Part shown: piece after piece, positions 1 to 5,356 of the stretch | Position numbering within the stretch: the first letter of the stretch is position 1 | Layout: every line of letters starts with the position of its first letter | From: Desulfobulbus sp. | Lineage (GTDB): Bacteria > Pseudomonadota > Gammaproteobacteria > Burkholderiales > Rhodocyclaceae | Direction of reading: 5' to 3' | Length of the DNA: 5,356 nt | Assembly (NCBI GenBank): GCA_009782025.1 | Contig: WQUQ01000136.1 | Location: forward strand, 1 to 5,356 | Made by a program: the position numbers and the translations under genes | Notes under the pieces: model-generated | What the model saw: the letters and a program-made list of their open reading frames with translations, nothing else | What the model was told of the DNA's origin: nothing | Database searches by the model: none

Positions 1-86
1 GGACTAAGGACGCGTCGTTTAGGCGACGCGTATCCGGACTTTCAGTCCGTGATACCAACCCACCGGCTTTAGCCGGTGGTTGTTGA
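1..86 (+). mobile_element. Right end of an IS200/IS605-family element (partial)
   Basis: Three hairpins follow one another. An 8-bp stem pairs 10-17 with 24-31. A 6-bp stem pairs 35-40 with 44-49 around a 3-nt loop. An 8-bp stem pairs 60-67 with 72-79 around the loop TTTA. The last hairpin, with its GGCTTTAGCC core followed by GGTTGTTGA, resembles the subterminal hairpin at the right end of IS200/IS605 elements, which the single-strand HUH transposase TnpA recognises. The element would extend left beyond base 1; no transposase or tnpB coding sequence is visible here. The exact outer boundary is uncertain: TTGA at 83-86 is my best guess for the cleavage tetranucleotide. A free-standing repetitive hairpin cluster is the main alternative. 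Family assignment is by recalled resemblance only. Confidence 0.6.
1..86 (+). ncRNA. Candidate omega RNA scaffold (3' part)
   Basis: In IS200/IS605 and IS1341-type elements carrying tnpB, the transcript running through the right end forms the omega RNA, and the bases immediately outside the element act as the guide for the TnpB nuclease. The three stacked stem-loops at 10-31, 35-49 and 60-79 have the compact shape expected of the 3' half of such a scaffold. If this is right, the guide would start at about base 87. The tnpB gene is not in the window, so the function is inferred. A tnpA-only or decayed element would make no such RNA. Confidence 0.35.
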
Positions 87-164
87 GTGCCGAATCAATA
101 ATACGATTGCCATGTCGATACACAAGCGCTTTGGCTACCGCAGAAATGGGCCGCTTTCGCCTCG

Positions 165-194
165 TGGCCGCTCCGGCTGGCCGTCGGGTAAAAT
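165..194 (+). promoter_or_regulatory. Candidate ygiQ promoter with very short or no leader
   Basis: TAAAAT at 189-194 matches five of six bases of the sigma-70 -10 consensus. A weak -35 (TGGCCG, 165-170) lies 18 bp upstream. Transcription would begin at about 200-202, on or next to the chosen ygiQ ATG at 200. No Shine-Dalgarno sequence is visible before that ATG, so a leaderless or near-leaderless mRNA is consistent with the sequence. This is inference from motifs only. Confidence 0.35.
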
Positions 195-199
195 GCCGC

Positions 200-2389
200 A
201 TGATTTCCAACAAGCAAGCGCCGCCGCTGTTCGGCTACCGCAAGTTCTGGGCGCATCGCTTCGGCTCCGCGCCTTTTCTGCCGATGTCCCGGCGCGAGAT
301 GGAGGCGCTCGGCTGGGATTCCTGCGACATCATCCTGGTCACCGGCGACGCCTATGTCGATCATCCCAGTTTCGGCATGGCTCTGATTGGCCGGTTGCTG
401 GAAGCGCAGGGGTTCCGCGTCGGCATCATCAGTCAGCCGGACTGGAATTCGGCGGCGGATTTCAAGCGCCTGGGCAAGCCGAATCTGTTTTTTGGCGTGA
501 CTGCCGGCAATATGGATTCGATGGTCAACCGCTATACGTCCGAGCGCAAGATTCGTTCCGATGACGCCTACACGCCCAACGCCGAGCCGAACCGACGGCC
601 GGATCGCGCCGTCACGGTGTATGCCCAGCGTTGCCGCGAGGCTTTCCCCGGCGCGGCGGTGGTGATCGGCTCGATCGAGGCCAGCCTGCGCCGCATCGCG
701 CATTACGATTACTGGTCGGACAAGGTGCGGCGTTCGGCGCTGCCCGATGCCAAGGCCGATTTGCTGATTTTCGGCAATGCCGAGCGGGCCATCGTCGAAC
801 TGGCTCATCGCCTGGCGCGCGGCGAGAAGATCGGCGATATCCGCGACCTGCGCGGCACGGCCTTCATGGCGCCGCGCGACTGGCTGCCTTCTGGCGAATG
901 GGAAGAGATCGACTCGACCGAGGTCGATATGCCGGGGCCGCTGCTTCGGCATGCCGATCCCTACGCGCTGGCGGAGGGCAATTTGGCGACACCGGCGAGT
1001 GATGGCCCTCAGCCCATCCGCCTGCTGCCGCGTGAGCAGCGTCTGGCAGTCCGGCGCGAGCGTCGCGTCCATACGGTCATCCGCCTGCCGGCTTACGAGC
1101 AGGTGCGCGATGACCCCGTGCTCTATGCCCACGCCTCGCGCACCCTGCATCTCGAATCCAATCCCGGCAATGCCCGCGCCCTGCGCCAGGGGCACGGCGA
1201 GCGCGATGTCTGGCTGAATCCACCGCCGCTGCCGCTGACGAGCGAGGAACTCGACCGCGTCTATGAACTGCCCTACGCCCGCCGGCCACATCCGGCCTAT
1301 GGCGACGCCAAGATTCCGGCCTGGGAGATGATCCGCTTTTCGGTCAACATCATGCGCGGTTGTTTCGGCGGCTGCACCTTCTGCTCCATCACCGAGCACG
1401 AGGGGCGCATCGTGCAGAGCCGTTCGGAAGATTCGGTGATCCGCGAAATCGAGGACATGCGCGACAAGACGCCGGGTTTTACCGGCGTCGTCTCCGACCT
1501 GGGCGGCCCGACCGCCAACATGTTCCATCTCAAATGCCGGGACGAGAAGATCGAGGCGGCCTGCCGGCGGCTCTCCTGCGTCTGGCCTGACATCTGCGAG
1601 AACATGGGCACCGATCATGCGGGCCTGATCTCGCTGTACCGCCGGGCGCGCTCGGTGCCGGGGGTGAAGAAGGTGCAGATCGGCTCCGGCCTGCGCTACG
1701 ACCTGGCCGTGCGCTCGCCGGAATACATCCGGGAACTGGTCACGCACCATGTCGGCGGCTACCTCAAAATCGCGCCGGAGCATACCGAGGCCGGGCCGCT
1801 GGCAAAAATGATGAAGCCCGGCATCGCCGCCTACGACCGCTTCAAGCAATTGTTCGACCGCTTCTCGCGCGAGGCCGGCAAGGAGCAGTACCTGATTCCC
1901 TACTTCATCGCCGCGCACCCCGGCACCAGCGACGAGGACATGCTGAACCTCGCCCTGTGGCTGAAGAAAAACAATTTCCGCCTCGATCAGGTGCAGACCT
2001 TTTTGCCGACGCCGATGGCGCTGGCGACGACCATGTACCACAGCGAAAACAACCCGCTGAAGAAATTGCATCGGCAGGGCGGGGAAGTCGTCAACGCCGT
2101 GCGCAACGGCCGCCAGCGCAGGCTGCACAAGGCTTTCCTGCGCTATCACGACGCCGAAAACTGGCCGCTGCTGCGCGAAGCCCTGAAAGCCATGGGCCGC
2201 GCCGACCTGATCGGCAACGGCAAGAAACATCTGGTGCCGGCCTGGCAGCCGGCGGGGGTTGGGTCGGGCGACCGCCTGTGGGAGAGCGCACAGCCCGGCC
2301 GAAACCCTTCGCCAAATCGGCGTAACATCCGCGACAAATCCCTGATCGCTCCGCCTTCGCGGACACCGGGAAAACGAAAGCCCAAATGA
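200..2389 (+). CDS. ygiQ: YgiQ family radical SAM protein (UPF0313)
   Basis: The predicted protein has 729 residues and closely resembles E. coli YgiQ (about 740 residues), a radical SAM protein whose reaction and substrate I do not know to be established. The N-terminal domain carries the family stretch [16 protein letters not shown] from residue 26. The radical SAM signature CFGGCTFC (CX3CX2C) places the [4Fe-4S] ligands at C388, C392 and C395. Downstream is [15 protein letters not shown], typical of the family. A second cysteine cluster lies at C446, C455, C460 and C466. The last ~50 residues (681-729) are basic, Pro/Arg-rich and probably disordered, as in E. coli. The frame is open upstream to base 80, but homology starts just after M1 at base 200, and the upstream part would overlap the IS end. 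No signal peptide or membrane segment is seen, so it should be cytoplasmic. The gene is intact. It leads a probable two-gene operon with the truncated haemoglobin. Confidence 0.93.
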   Translation: MISNKQAPPLFGYRKFWAHRFGSAPFLPMSRREMEALGWDSCDIILVTGDAYVDHPSFGMALIGRLLEAQGFRVGIISQPDWNSAADFKRLGKPNLFFGVTAGNMDSMVNRYTSERKIRSDDAYTPNAEPNRRPDRAVTVYAQRCREAFPGAAVVIGSIEASLRRIAHYDYWSDKVRRSALPDAKADLLIFGNAERAIVELAHRLARGEKIGDIRDLRGTAFMAPRDWLPSGEWEEIDSTEVDMPGPLLRHADPYALAEGNLATPASDGPQPIRLLPREQRLAVRRERRVHTVIRLPAYEQVRDDPVLYAHASRTLHLESNPGNARALRQGHGERDVWLNPPPLPLTSEELDRVYELPYARRPHPAYGDAKIPAWEMIRFSVNIMRGCFGGCTFCSITEHEGRIVQSRSEDSVIREIEDMRDKTPGFTGVVSDLGGPTANMFHLKCRDEKIEAACRRLSCVWPDICENMGTDHAGLISLYRRARSVPGVKKVQIGSGLRYDLAVRSPEYIRELVTHHVGGYLKIAPEHTEAGPLAKMMKPGIAAYDRFKQLFDRFSREAGKEQYLIPYFIAAHPGTSDEDMLNLALWLKKNNFRLDQVQTFLPTPMALATTMYHSENNPLKKLHRQGGEVVNAVRNGRQRRLHKAFLRYHDAENWPLLREALKAMGRADLIGNGKKHLVPAWQPAGVGSGDRLWESAQPGRNPSPNRRNIRDKSLIAPPSRTPGKRKPK

Positions 2390-2390
2390 C

Positions 2391-2780
2391 ATGGAAAACA
2401 CGACCACCACCTACGACCAGATCGGCGGCGAAGCCACTGTCGCCAAGCTGAGTGACCGCTTCTATGCCTTGATGGACGCCGTGCCGCAATTCGCCGAACT
2501 GCGCGCCATGCATCCGCAAGACCTGCAAAACTCGCGCGACAAGCTGTTCATGTTCCTCTCCGGCTGGATGGGCGGCCCCGACCTGTTCGTCGAGAAATTC
2601 GGCCACCCCCGCCTGCGCGGACGACACATGCCCTTCGCCATCGGCATCCGCGAGCGCGATCAGTGGGTGGCGTGCATGCTGCTGGCAATGGAGGAGGTCG
2701 GCATCGACCCGGTGATCCGCGCCAAACTGCTGGAAAATTTCTTCAATACAGCGGATTTCATGCGCAACAAGGAAGGTTGA
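2391..2780 (+). CDS. Group II truncated haemoglobin (trHbO-type)
   Basis: The 129-residue protein has the length and pattern of 2/2 haemoglobins of group II. It shows the N-terminal YDQIGG, FLSGWMGGP in the E helix, and the hallmark GHPRLRGRHMPFAIGIRERD around the haem-binding His79 (F8). By recalled alignment to M. tuberculosis trHbO, the distal-site residues are Tyr25 (B10), His41 (CD1) and Trp92 (G8). Trp at G8 is diagnostic for group II. Such globins bind O2 tightly and have been linked to handling O2, NO or peroxide and to redox chemistry; the role here is unproven. There is no signal peptide, so it should be cytoplasmic. The ATG comes one base after the ygiQ stop (TGACATG) with only a weak GAAAG upstream, so translation is probably coupled to ygiQ. 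The symbol glbO is used for relatives. Confidence 0.92.
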   Translation: MENTTTTYDQIGGEATVAKLSDRFYALMDAVPQFAELRAMHPQDLQNSRDKLFMFLSGWMGGPDLFVEKFGHPRLRGRHMPFAIGIRERDQWVACMLLAMEEVGIDPVIRAKLLENFFNTADFMRNKEG

Positions 2781-2784
2781 ACTT

Positions 2785-2812
2785 TTGGCGCGCCACCCCG
2801 CAAATGTATAAA
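2785..2812 (+). promoter_or_regulatory. Promoter of the thioredoxin-like gene
   Basis: A -35-like TTGGCG (2785-2790) and a -10 TATAAA (2807-2812, five of six consensus bases) are separated by 16 bp. Initiation would fall near 2819, giving a leader of about 25 nt before the ATG at 2845. The upstream ATG at 2812 would lie inside the -10 box, which argues against it as the start. The promoter makes this gene independent of the ygiQ-globin unit. Confidence 0.55.
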
Positions 2813-2844
2813 TGTATGTCAGTGTCTTCAATCGAATCGAACCA

Positions 2845-3354
2845 ATGAAAGCGTTTTTCCTGATTCTTTCCCTGCTCTGTAGTACGTCGGCCATTGCTTC
2901 CGCTGGGACGCAAACGCCCATCGGCGGCCGCTTGAGCGAGGCGACGCTGTACCAGATCGATGGCGGCACGAAAAAACTTTCCGCCTATCGCGGCAAACCG
3001 CTCATCATCAACATCTGGGCCAGTTGGTGTGGCCCGTGCCGCGCGGAAATGGCCTCGTTGAACCGGCTGGCGAAACGCTACCACGGCAAGCAATTCAATG
3101 TGATTGGCGTTTCCACCGACGATGACACGCAGGCGGCTGCCGCTTACGTCAAGAAAGCGAAACTCTCGTTTCCCGTTTATCTCGACAGCCGGGATTTTTT
3201 CATTGAGGACATGCTGGGCGCCAAGGCCATTCCGCTGACGGTGCTGGTATCGGCCGATGGCAAGGTGCTTGAGAAAGTGCACGGCGCGCAGGAATGGGAT
3301 CAACCTGATGTCGTCAGGGCCATCGGCGAGACGTTTCGCACGCCGTTGCCGTAG
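2845..3354 (+). CDS. Exported TlpA/ResA-like thiol-disulfide oxidoreductase
   Basis: The 169-residue protein starts with a Sec-type signal peptide: K2, a hydrophobic stretch FFLILSLLC, and a likely signal peptidase I cut after ASA at residue 20. C12 lies within the hydrophobic segment but lacks a proper lipobox (a bulky Leu precedes it), so a lipoprotein is unlikely. The mature part is a thioredoxin fold of the AhpC/TSA-Redoxin type. It has the active site WASWCGPC with C62 and C65, the strand VIGVSTDD, and a probable cis-proline at P130 (AIPLTV). Related periplasmic proteins (TlpA, ResA, CcmG) reduce disulfides, for example in cytochrome c or cytochrome oxidase maturation. No cytochrome biogenesis gene is nearby, so the substrate is open. 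The ATG at 2845 was chosen because the signal peptide begins there; the upstream in-frame ATG at 2812 overlaps the -10 box. No strong ribosome binding site is seen. Confidence 0.88.
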   Translation: MKAFFLILSLLCSTSAIASAGTQTPIGGRLSEATLYQIDGGTKKLSAYRGKPLIINIWASWCGPCRAEMASLNRLAKRYHGKQFNVIGVSTDDDTQAAAAYVKKAKLSFPVYLDSRDFFIEDMLGAKAIPLTVLVSADGKVLEKVHGAQEWDQPDVVRAIGETFRTPLP

Positions 3355-3387
3355 TCACTCAAGCCGAAAAATACCCGGCTGAAAAGA

Positions 3388-3422
3388 AAAAACCGTTGAA
3401 ATCATTGATTTCAACGGTTTTT
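3388..3422. terminator. Bidirectional intrinsic terminator
   Basis: A near-perfect hairpin pairs 3388-3403 with 3407-3422: 16 bp including a CCGTTGAAATC core, with a 3-nt loop. It is flanked by A residues on the left and T residues on the right, so it gives a U-tract when read in either direction. On the + strand it lies 33 nt after the thioredoxin-like stop. On the minus strand it begins 5 nt after the CCA end of tRNA-Asp, where it is followed by TTTTTTCTTTT. It therefore ends both converging units. Confidence 0.88.
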
Positions 3423-3427
3423 GATGT

Positions 3428-3504
3428 TGGCGGAGTGGACGGGACTCGAACCCGCGACCCCCGGCGTGACAGGCCGGTATTCTAACCAACTGAACTACCA
3501 CTCC
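3428..3504 (-). tRNA. tRNA-Asp (GTC)
   Basis: This 77-nt gene reads on the minus strand from GGAGTGGTAGTTCAG to an encoded CCA. The acceptor stem GGAGTGG pairs with CCACTCC, and the discriminator is G. The anticodon loop CTGTCAC gives GTC (complement at 3468-3470), which reads GAC/GAT codons. The T loop GGTTCGAGTCC is intact. It closely matches E. coli tRNA-Asp. It is the last of three tRNAs in the transcript and lies just before the terminator. Confidence 0.97.
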
Positions 3505-3541
3505 AGTTTTACTGCGCAGTTTTACCACGAGACAAAAACCT

Positions 3542-3617
3542 TGGCGTCCCCACGGGGATTCGAACCCCGGTTACCGCCGTGAAAGGGCGGTGTCCTAGGC
3601 CTCTAGACGATGGGGAC
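3542..3617 (-). tRNA. tRNA-Glu (TTC)
   Basis: This 76-nt gene reads on the minus strand from GTCCCCATCGTCTAGAGG to an encoded CCA. The anticodon loop CTTTCAC gives TTC (complement at 3581-3583), flanked by the stem CCGCC/GGCGG. The T arm GGGGTTCGAATCCCC is intact. It strongly resembles E. coli tRNA-Glu. This is the substrate of the GltX synthetase encoded just upstream on the same strand, and the charged tRNA also feeds haem synthesis in bacteria that use the C5 pathway. It is 37 nt from tRNA-Asp and 22 nt from tRNA-Ala. Confidence 0.97.
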
Positions 3618-3639
3618 CCGGACGTTTCTTTCGCTCTTG

Positions 3640-3715
<76 letters not shown>

Positions 3716-3729
3716 GCCGCCGCGAAAGA

Positions 3730-3764
3730 AGGCGCATTATAGAGAGCGTTCCGGCCCTTGTAAA
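3730..3764 (-). promoter_or_regulatory. tRNA operon promoter (near-consensus, GC-rich discriminator)
   Basis: On the minus strand the -35 TTTACA (3764-3759) and the exact -10 TATAAT (3741-3736) are separated by 17 bp, so 11 of 12 consensus bases match at ideal spacing. The -10 is followed by GCGCC (3735-3731), the GC-rich discriminator typical of stable-RNA promoters under stringent (ppGpp) control. The start near 3729 leaves about 14 nt before tRNA-Ala. The -35 lies only 16 nt after the gltX stop, and no terminator separates the two, so gltX transcripts may also read into the tRNAs. Confidence 0.85.
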
Positions 3765-3780
3765 GAGGATTGGGCGCTTT

Positions 3781-5175
3781 TCAGAGGTGTTTTTTCAGGA
3801 TTGCGACAGCGCGTTCGCGACCGATCATTTCGACCAGCGCATCGACCGACGGCGCTTGCGCCTGACCGGTCAGGATCACGCGCAGCGGCATGGCCAGCTT
3901 GGGCATTTTCAGGCCGTGCCGGGTGATCGTTTCCTTGATGAGCGCGCCGATCGCCGGTGTTTCCCAGGCCACGCCGCCCAGCCCGGCGACGAAATCGGCC
4001 AGGGCCGGCAAGGCGTCTGCCGACAGGTGCTGGGCGAGCAGTTCCGGGTTGGGTGTGACGGCGGTATAAAATACCTCTACCGCATCGGCCAGGGTATTCA
4101 GCGTCTGGCAGCGATCGGCATAGAGCGCCACCGCCTTGGTCAGTTCGGGGCCGCTGCCGGTATCGACGCCGCGCGCCGCCAGTCGTGCGCCGACGCGAGC
4201 GGCCAGGTCGGCTGGCGGCAGTTGCTTCATGTAATGCTGGTTCAGCCACAGCAGTTTCTCGGTATTGAACTGCGCGGCCGAGGCGGTGATGTGGTCGAGA
4301 TCGAACCATTCGATCAGTTGCTGGCGTGAGAATACTTCATCGTTGCCGTGCGACCAGCCCAGTCGCGCCAGGTAGTTGATGACTGCCTCCGGCAGAAAGC
4401 CGTCCTCGTCGTACTGCATCACCGACACGGCGCCGTGACGCTTGGAGAGCTTGGCGCCGTCATCGCCGAGAATCATCGACAGATGGGCGTACAGCGGCAC
4501 TTCGGCGCCGAGCGCCTGCAAGATGTTGATCTGGCGCGGCGTGTTGTTGACGTGGTCATCGCCGCGAATGACATGGGTAATGCCCATGTCCCAATCGTCT
4601 ACACAGACGCAGAAATTGTAGGTCGGCGTGCCGTCGGCGCGGGCGATGATGAGGTCATCGAGTTCGCCATTGGCGATTTCGATGCGGCCCTTGACCTGAT
4701 CGTCCCAGGCGACGACGCCATCGCGCGGATTCTTGAAGCGGACCACCGGCGGCACATCGGCCGGCGCTGACGGCAGGGTTTTGCCGGCCTCCGGGCGCCA
4801 GCGACCATCGTAGCGCGGTTTTTCCTTGCGTGCTTCCTGCTCGGCGCGCAGGGCATCGAGTTCATCCTTGGTCGTGTAACAGTGATAAGCCGTACCGTTC
4901 GCCAGCATTTGCCGGGTCACTTCCTTGTAGCGATCCATGCGCTGCATCTGGTAGAACGGCCCCTCATCGTGCGCCAGTTCCAGCCAGGCCATGCCGTCAA
5001 GGATGGCCTGCACGGCCTCCGGCGTCGAGCGGGCGACATCGGTATCCTCGATGCGCAAGATGAAACAACCCCCGTGACGACGGGCATAAGCCCAGGAAAA
5101 CAACGCGGTGCGAGCGCCGCCAATATGCAGATAACCGGTGGGACTGGGAGCGAAACGGGTACGAACGGGCTTCAT
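3781..5175 (-). CDS. gltX: Glutamyl-tRNA synthetase
   Basis: The 464-residue class Ic synthetase attaches glutamate to tRNA-Glu in the cytoplasm. E. coli GltX has 471 residues, and similarity runs the full length. The Rossmann-fold motif [20 protein letters not shown] carries the HIGH-equivalent H17-I18-G19-G20. RIEDTD (41-46) and the family stretch [16 protein letters not shown] follow. KLSKRHG at 242-248 is the KMSKS equivalent. The C-terminal half is the anticodon-binding helical domain. The E. coli zinc ligands (CYC...CRH) are mostly lost: only C99 remains, with T101, W126 and P128 at the other positions. An in-frame ATG at 5211 would add 12 residues, but family proteins start directly at MKxxxTRFAPSP, so I chose 5175. 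AGGA lies 11 nt upstream, which is a long spacing for a ribosome binding site. The tRNA-Ala-Glu-Asp genes follow on the same strand. Confidence 0.96.
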   Translation of the reverse strand: MKPVRTRFAPSPTGYLHIGGARTALFSWAYARRHGGCFILRIEDTDVARSTPEAVQAILDGMAWLELAHDEGPFYQMQRMDRYKEVTRQMLANGTAYHCYTTKDELDALRAEQEARKEKPRYDGRWRPEAGKTLPSAPADVPPVVRFKNPRDGVVAWDDQVKGRIEIANGELDDLIIARADGTPTYNFCVCVDDWDMGITHVIRGDDHVNNTPRQINILQALGAEVPLYAHLSMILGDDGAKLSKRHGAVSVMQYDEDGFLPEAVINYLARLGWSHGNDEVFSRQQLIEWFDLDHITASAAQFNTEKLLWLNQHYMKQLPPADLAARVGARLAARGVDTGSGPELTKAVALYADRCQTLNTLADAVEVFYTAVTPNPELLAQHLSADALPALADFVAGLGGVAWETPAIGALIKETITRHGLKMPKLAMPLRVILTGQAQAPSVDALVEMIGRERAVAILKKHL

Positions 5176-5209
5176 GGATGGAGCGATCCTGACGAAAACA
5201 AAGTCCGCC

Positions 5210-5215
5210 ATTCTA
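5210..5215 (-). promoter_or_regulatory. Possible gltX -10 element
   Basis: TAGAAT on the minus strand (5215-5210) matches five of six -10 bases. It would start transcription near 5203, giving a leader of about 28 nt before the ATG at 5175 and making the upstream ATG at 5211 unusable. No convincing -35 is found at 16-18 bp upstream, where the repeat gives only GC-rich sequence. Two further copies, TAGAAC, occur at 5231-5226 and 5247-5242 because of the tandem repeat. Confidence 0.3.
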
Positions 5216-5256
5216 GCCGAGCCAGGTTCTAGCCGAGCCAGGTTCTAGCCGAGCCA
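5211..5256. repeat. 16-bp tandem repeat, about 2.9 copies
   Basis: The unit TTCTAGCCGAGCCAGG occurs exactly at 5211-5226 and 5227-5242. A third copy at 5243-5256 keeps the first 14 bases and then diverges. On the minus strand the unit reads TGGCTCGGCTAGAA, so each copy contains a TAG and a -10-like TAGAA. The array sits between the 3' end of the incoming minus-strand reading frame and the gltX leader. It looks like a local slippage or duplication product. Confidence 0.9.
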
Positions 5257-5356
5257 CAGGGCAATCGCACACGCAAATGTCGTAAACCCATTGAAAAAGG
5301 CGTTCACAGTCAAAGGGTTATGACGTGGGCTTGTAAACCGGGGTGAAACAAGGTTC
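5245..5356 (-). CDS. 3' end of an unidentified minus-strand gene (partial)
   Basis: One minus-strand frame is open from the window edge to a TAG at 5247-5245, giving the last 36 residues of a possible protein that ends ...NGFTTFACAIALWLG. The end is hydrophobic and could be the last part of a membrane helix. The other two minus frames carry stops. About half of its codons end in G or C, clearly fewer than in ygiQ or gltX, so this is either a less biased gene or not coding. The stop falls in the repeat copy farthest from gltX, consistent with repeats expanded from a gene end. I do not recognise the family, and 36 codons open by chance is possible. Confidence 0.4.
   Translation of the reverse strand, partial: NLVSPRFTSPRHNPLTVNAFFNGFTTFACAIALWLG

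Noticed and set aside
80..199. N-terminal extension of YgiQ from a TTG at 80
   Set aside because: The added 40 residues have no counterpart in the family as I know it and would begin inside the IS-like hairpin sequence; family similarity begins just after the ATG at 200.
95..2410. A 771-codon open frame on the minus strand opposite ygiQ
   Set aside because: It mirrors the strongly GC-biased ygiQ frame, its translation is Arg/Ala/Gly/His-rich with no recognisable domain, and ygiQ itself is unmistakable by family similarity.
2812..2844. Upstream ATG start for the thioredoxin-like protein
   Set aside because: It lies in the -10 box and would put 11 residues, including an Arg and a Glu, before a normal signal peptide.
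2091..2969. A 292-codon minus-strand frame spanning the ygiQ end, the globin gene and the thioredoxin gene start
   Set aside because: It runs antisense across three confident + strand elements, including a promoter, and has low-complexity composition typical of a shadow frame.
3362..3380. AGCCG/CGGCT hairpin as a first terminator of the thioredoxin-like gene
   Set aside because: It has only a 5-bp stem, a 9-nt loop and no T-run; the 3388-3422 hairpin is far better.
5176..5211. Upstream ATG start for GltX at 5211
   Set aside because: The 12 extra residues are not found in the family, and a -10-like TAGAAT overlaps this codon.
5211..5256. CRISPR-like array
   Set aside because: The repeats are directly tandem, 16 bp, and have no spacers.
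5278..5324. Imperfect inverted repeat (GTCGTAAACCC against GGGTTATGAC) as an insertion-sequence end
   Set aside because: The arms need a gap to pair, the loop is long, and no transposase or target duplication is visible.

Overview
The window looks like chromosomal DNA from a GC-rich betaproteobacterium. I infer a relative of the Rhodocyclales (Dechloromonas/Azoarcus-like), from the protein resemblances, the strong G/C preference at third codon positions and the gltX-tRNA arrangement. This placement is from memory of the families, not from a search. Most of the content is conserved housekeeping sequence. The accessory-looking parts are the two window edges.

Layout from left to right. Positions 1-86 hold three consecutive hairpins with short T-rich loops. 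They look like the right end of an IS200/IS605-family element, the part that in tnpB-bearing elements also forms the omega (guide) RNA scaffold. The transposase/tnpB gene would lie outside the window. Next, on the + strand, is a two-gene unit: ygiQ (200-2389, a UPF0313 radical SAM protein) followed one base later by a group II truncated haemoglobin (2391-2780). A separate + strand gene with its own promoter encodes an exported thioredoxin-like protein with a CGPC active site (2845-3354). It ends at a strong hairpin at 3388-3422.

From 3428 onward everything reads on the minus strand. In transcription order there is an unidentified coding end entering from the right edge (stop at 5245-5247), a triplicated 16-bp repeat, gltX (glutamyl-tRNA synthetase, 5175 down to 3781), and then tRNA-Ala(GGC), tRNA-Glu(TTC) and tRNA-Asp(GTC). 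The tRNAs have a near-consensus promoter just after gltX and share the 3388-3422 terminator with the convergent thioredoxin gene. The gltX/tRNA block is a coherent translation locus: the synthetase sits beside the gene for its own substrate tRNA-Glu.

I found no convincing undescribed multi-gene system. The points most worth a second look are the IS200/IS605 end with a possible guide RNA reading into the ygiQ promoter region, the tandem triplication of a coding 3' end with its stop codon in the gltX leader, a second cysteine cluster in YgiQ, and the degenerate zinc site of GltX.
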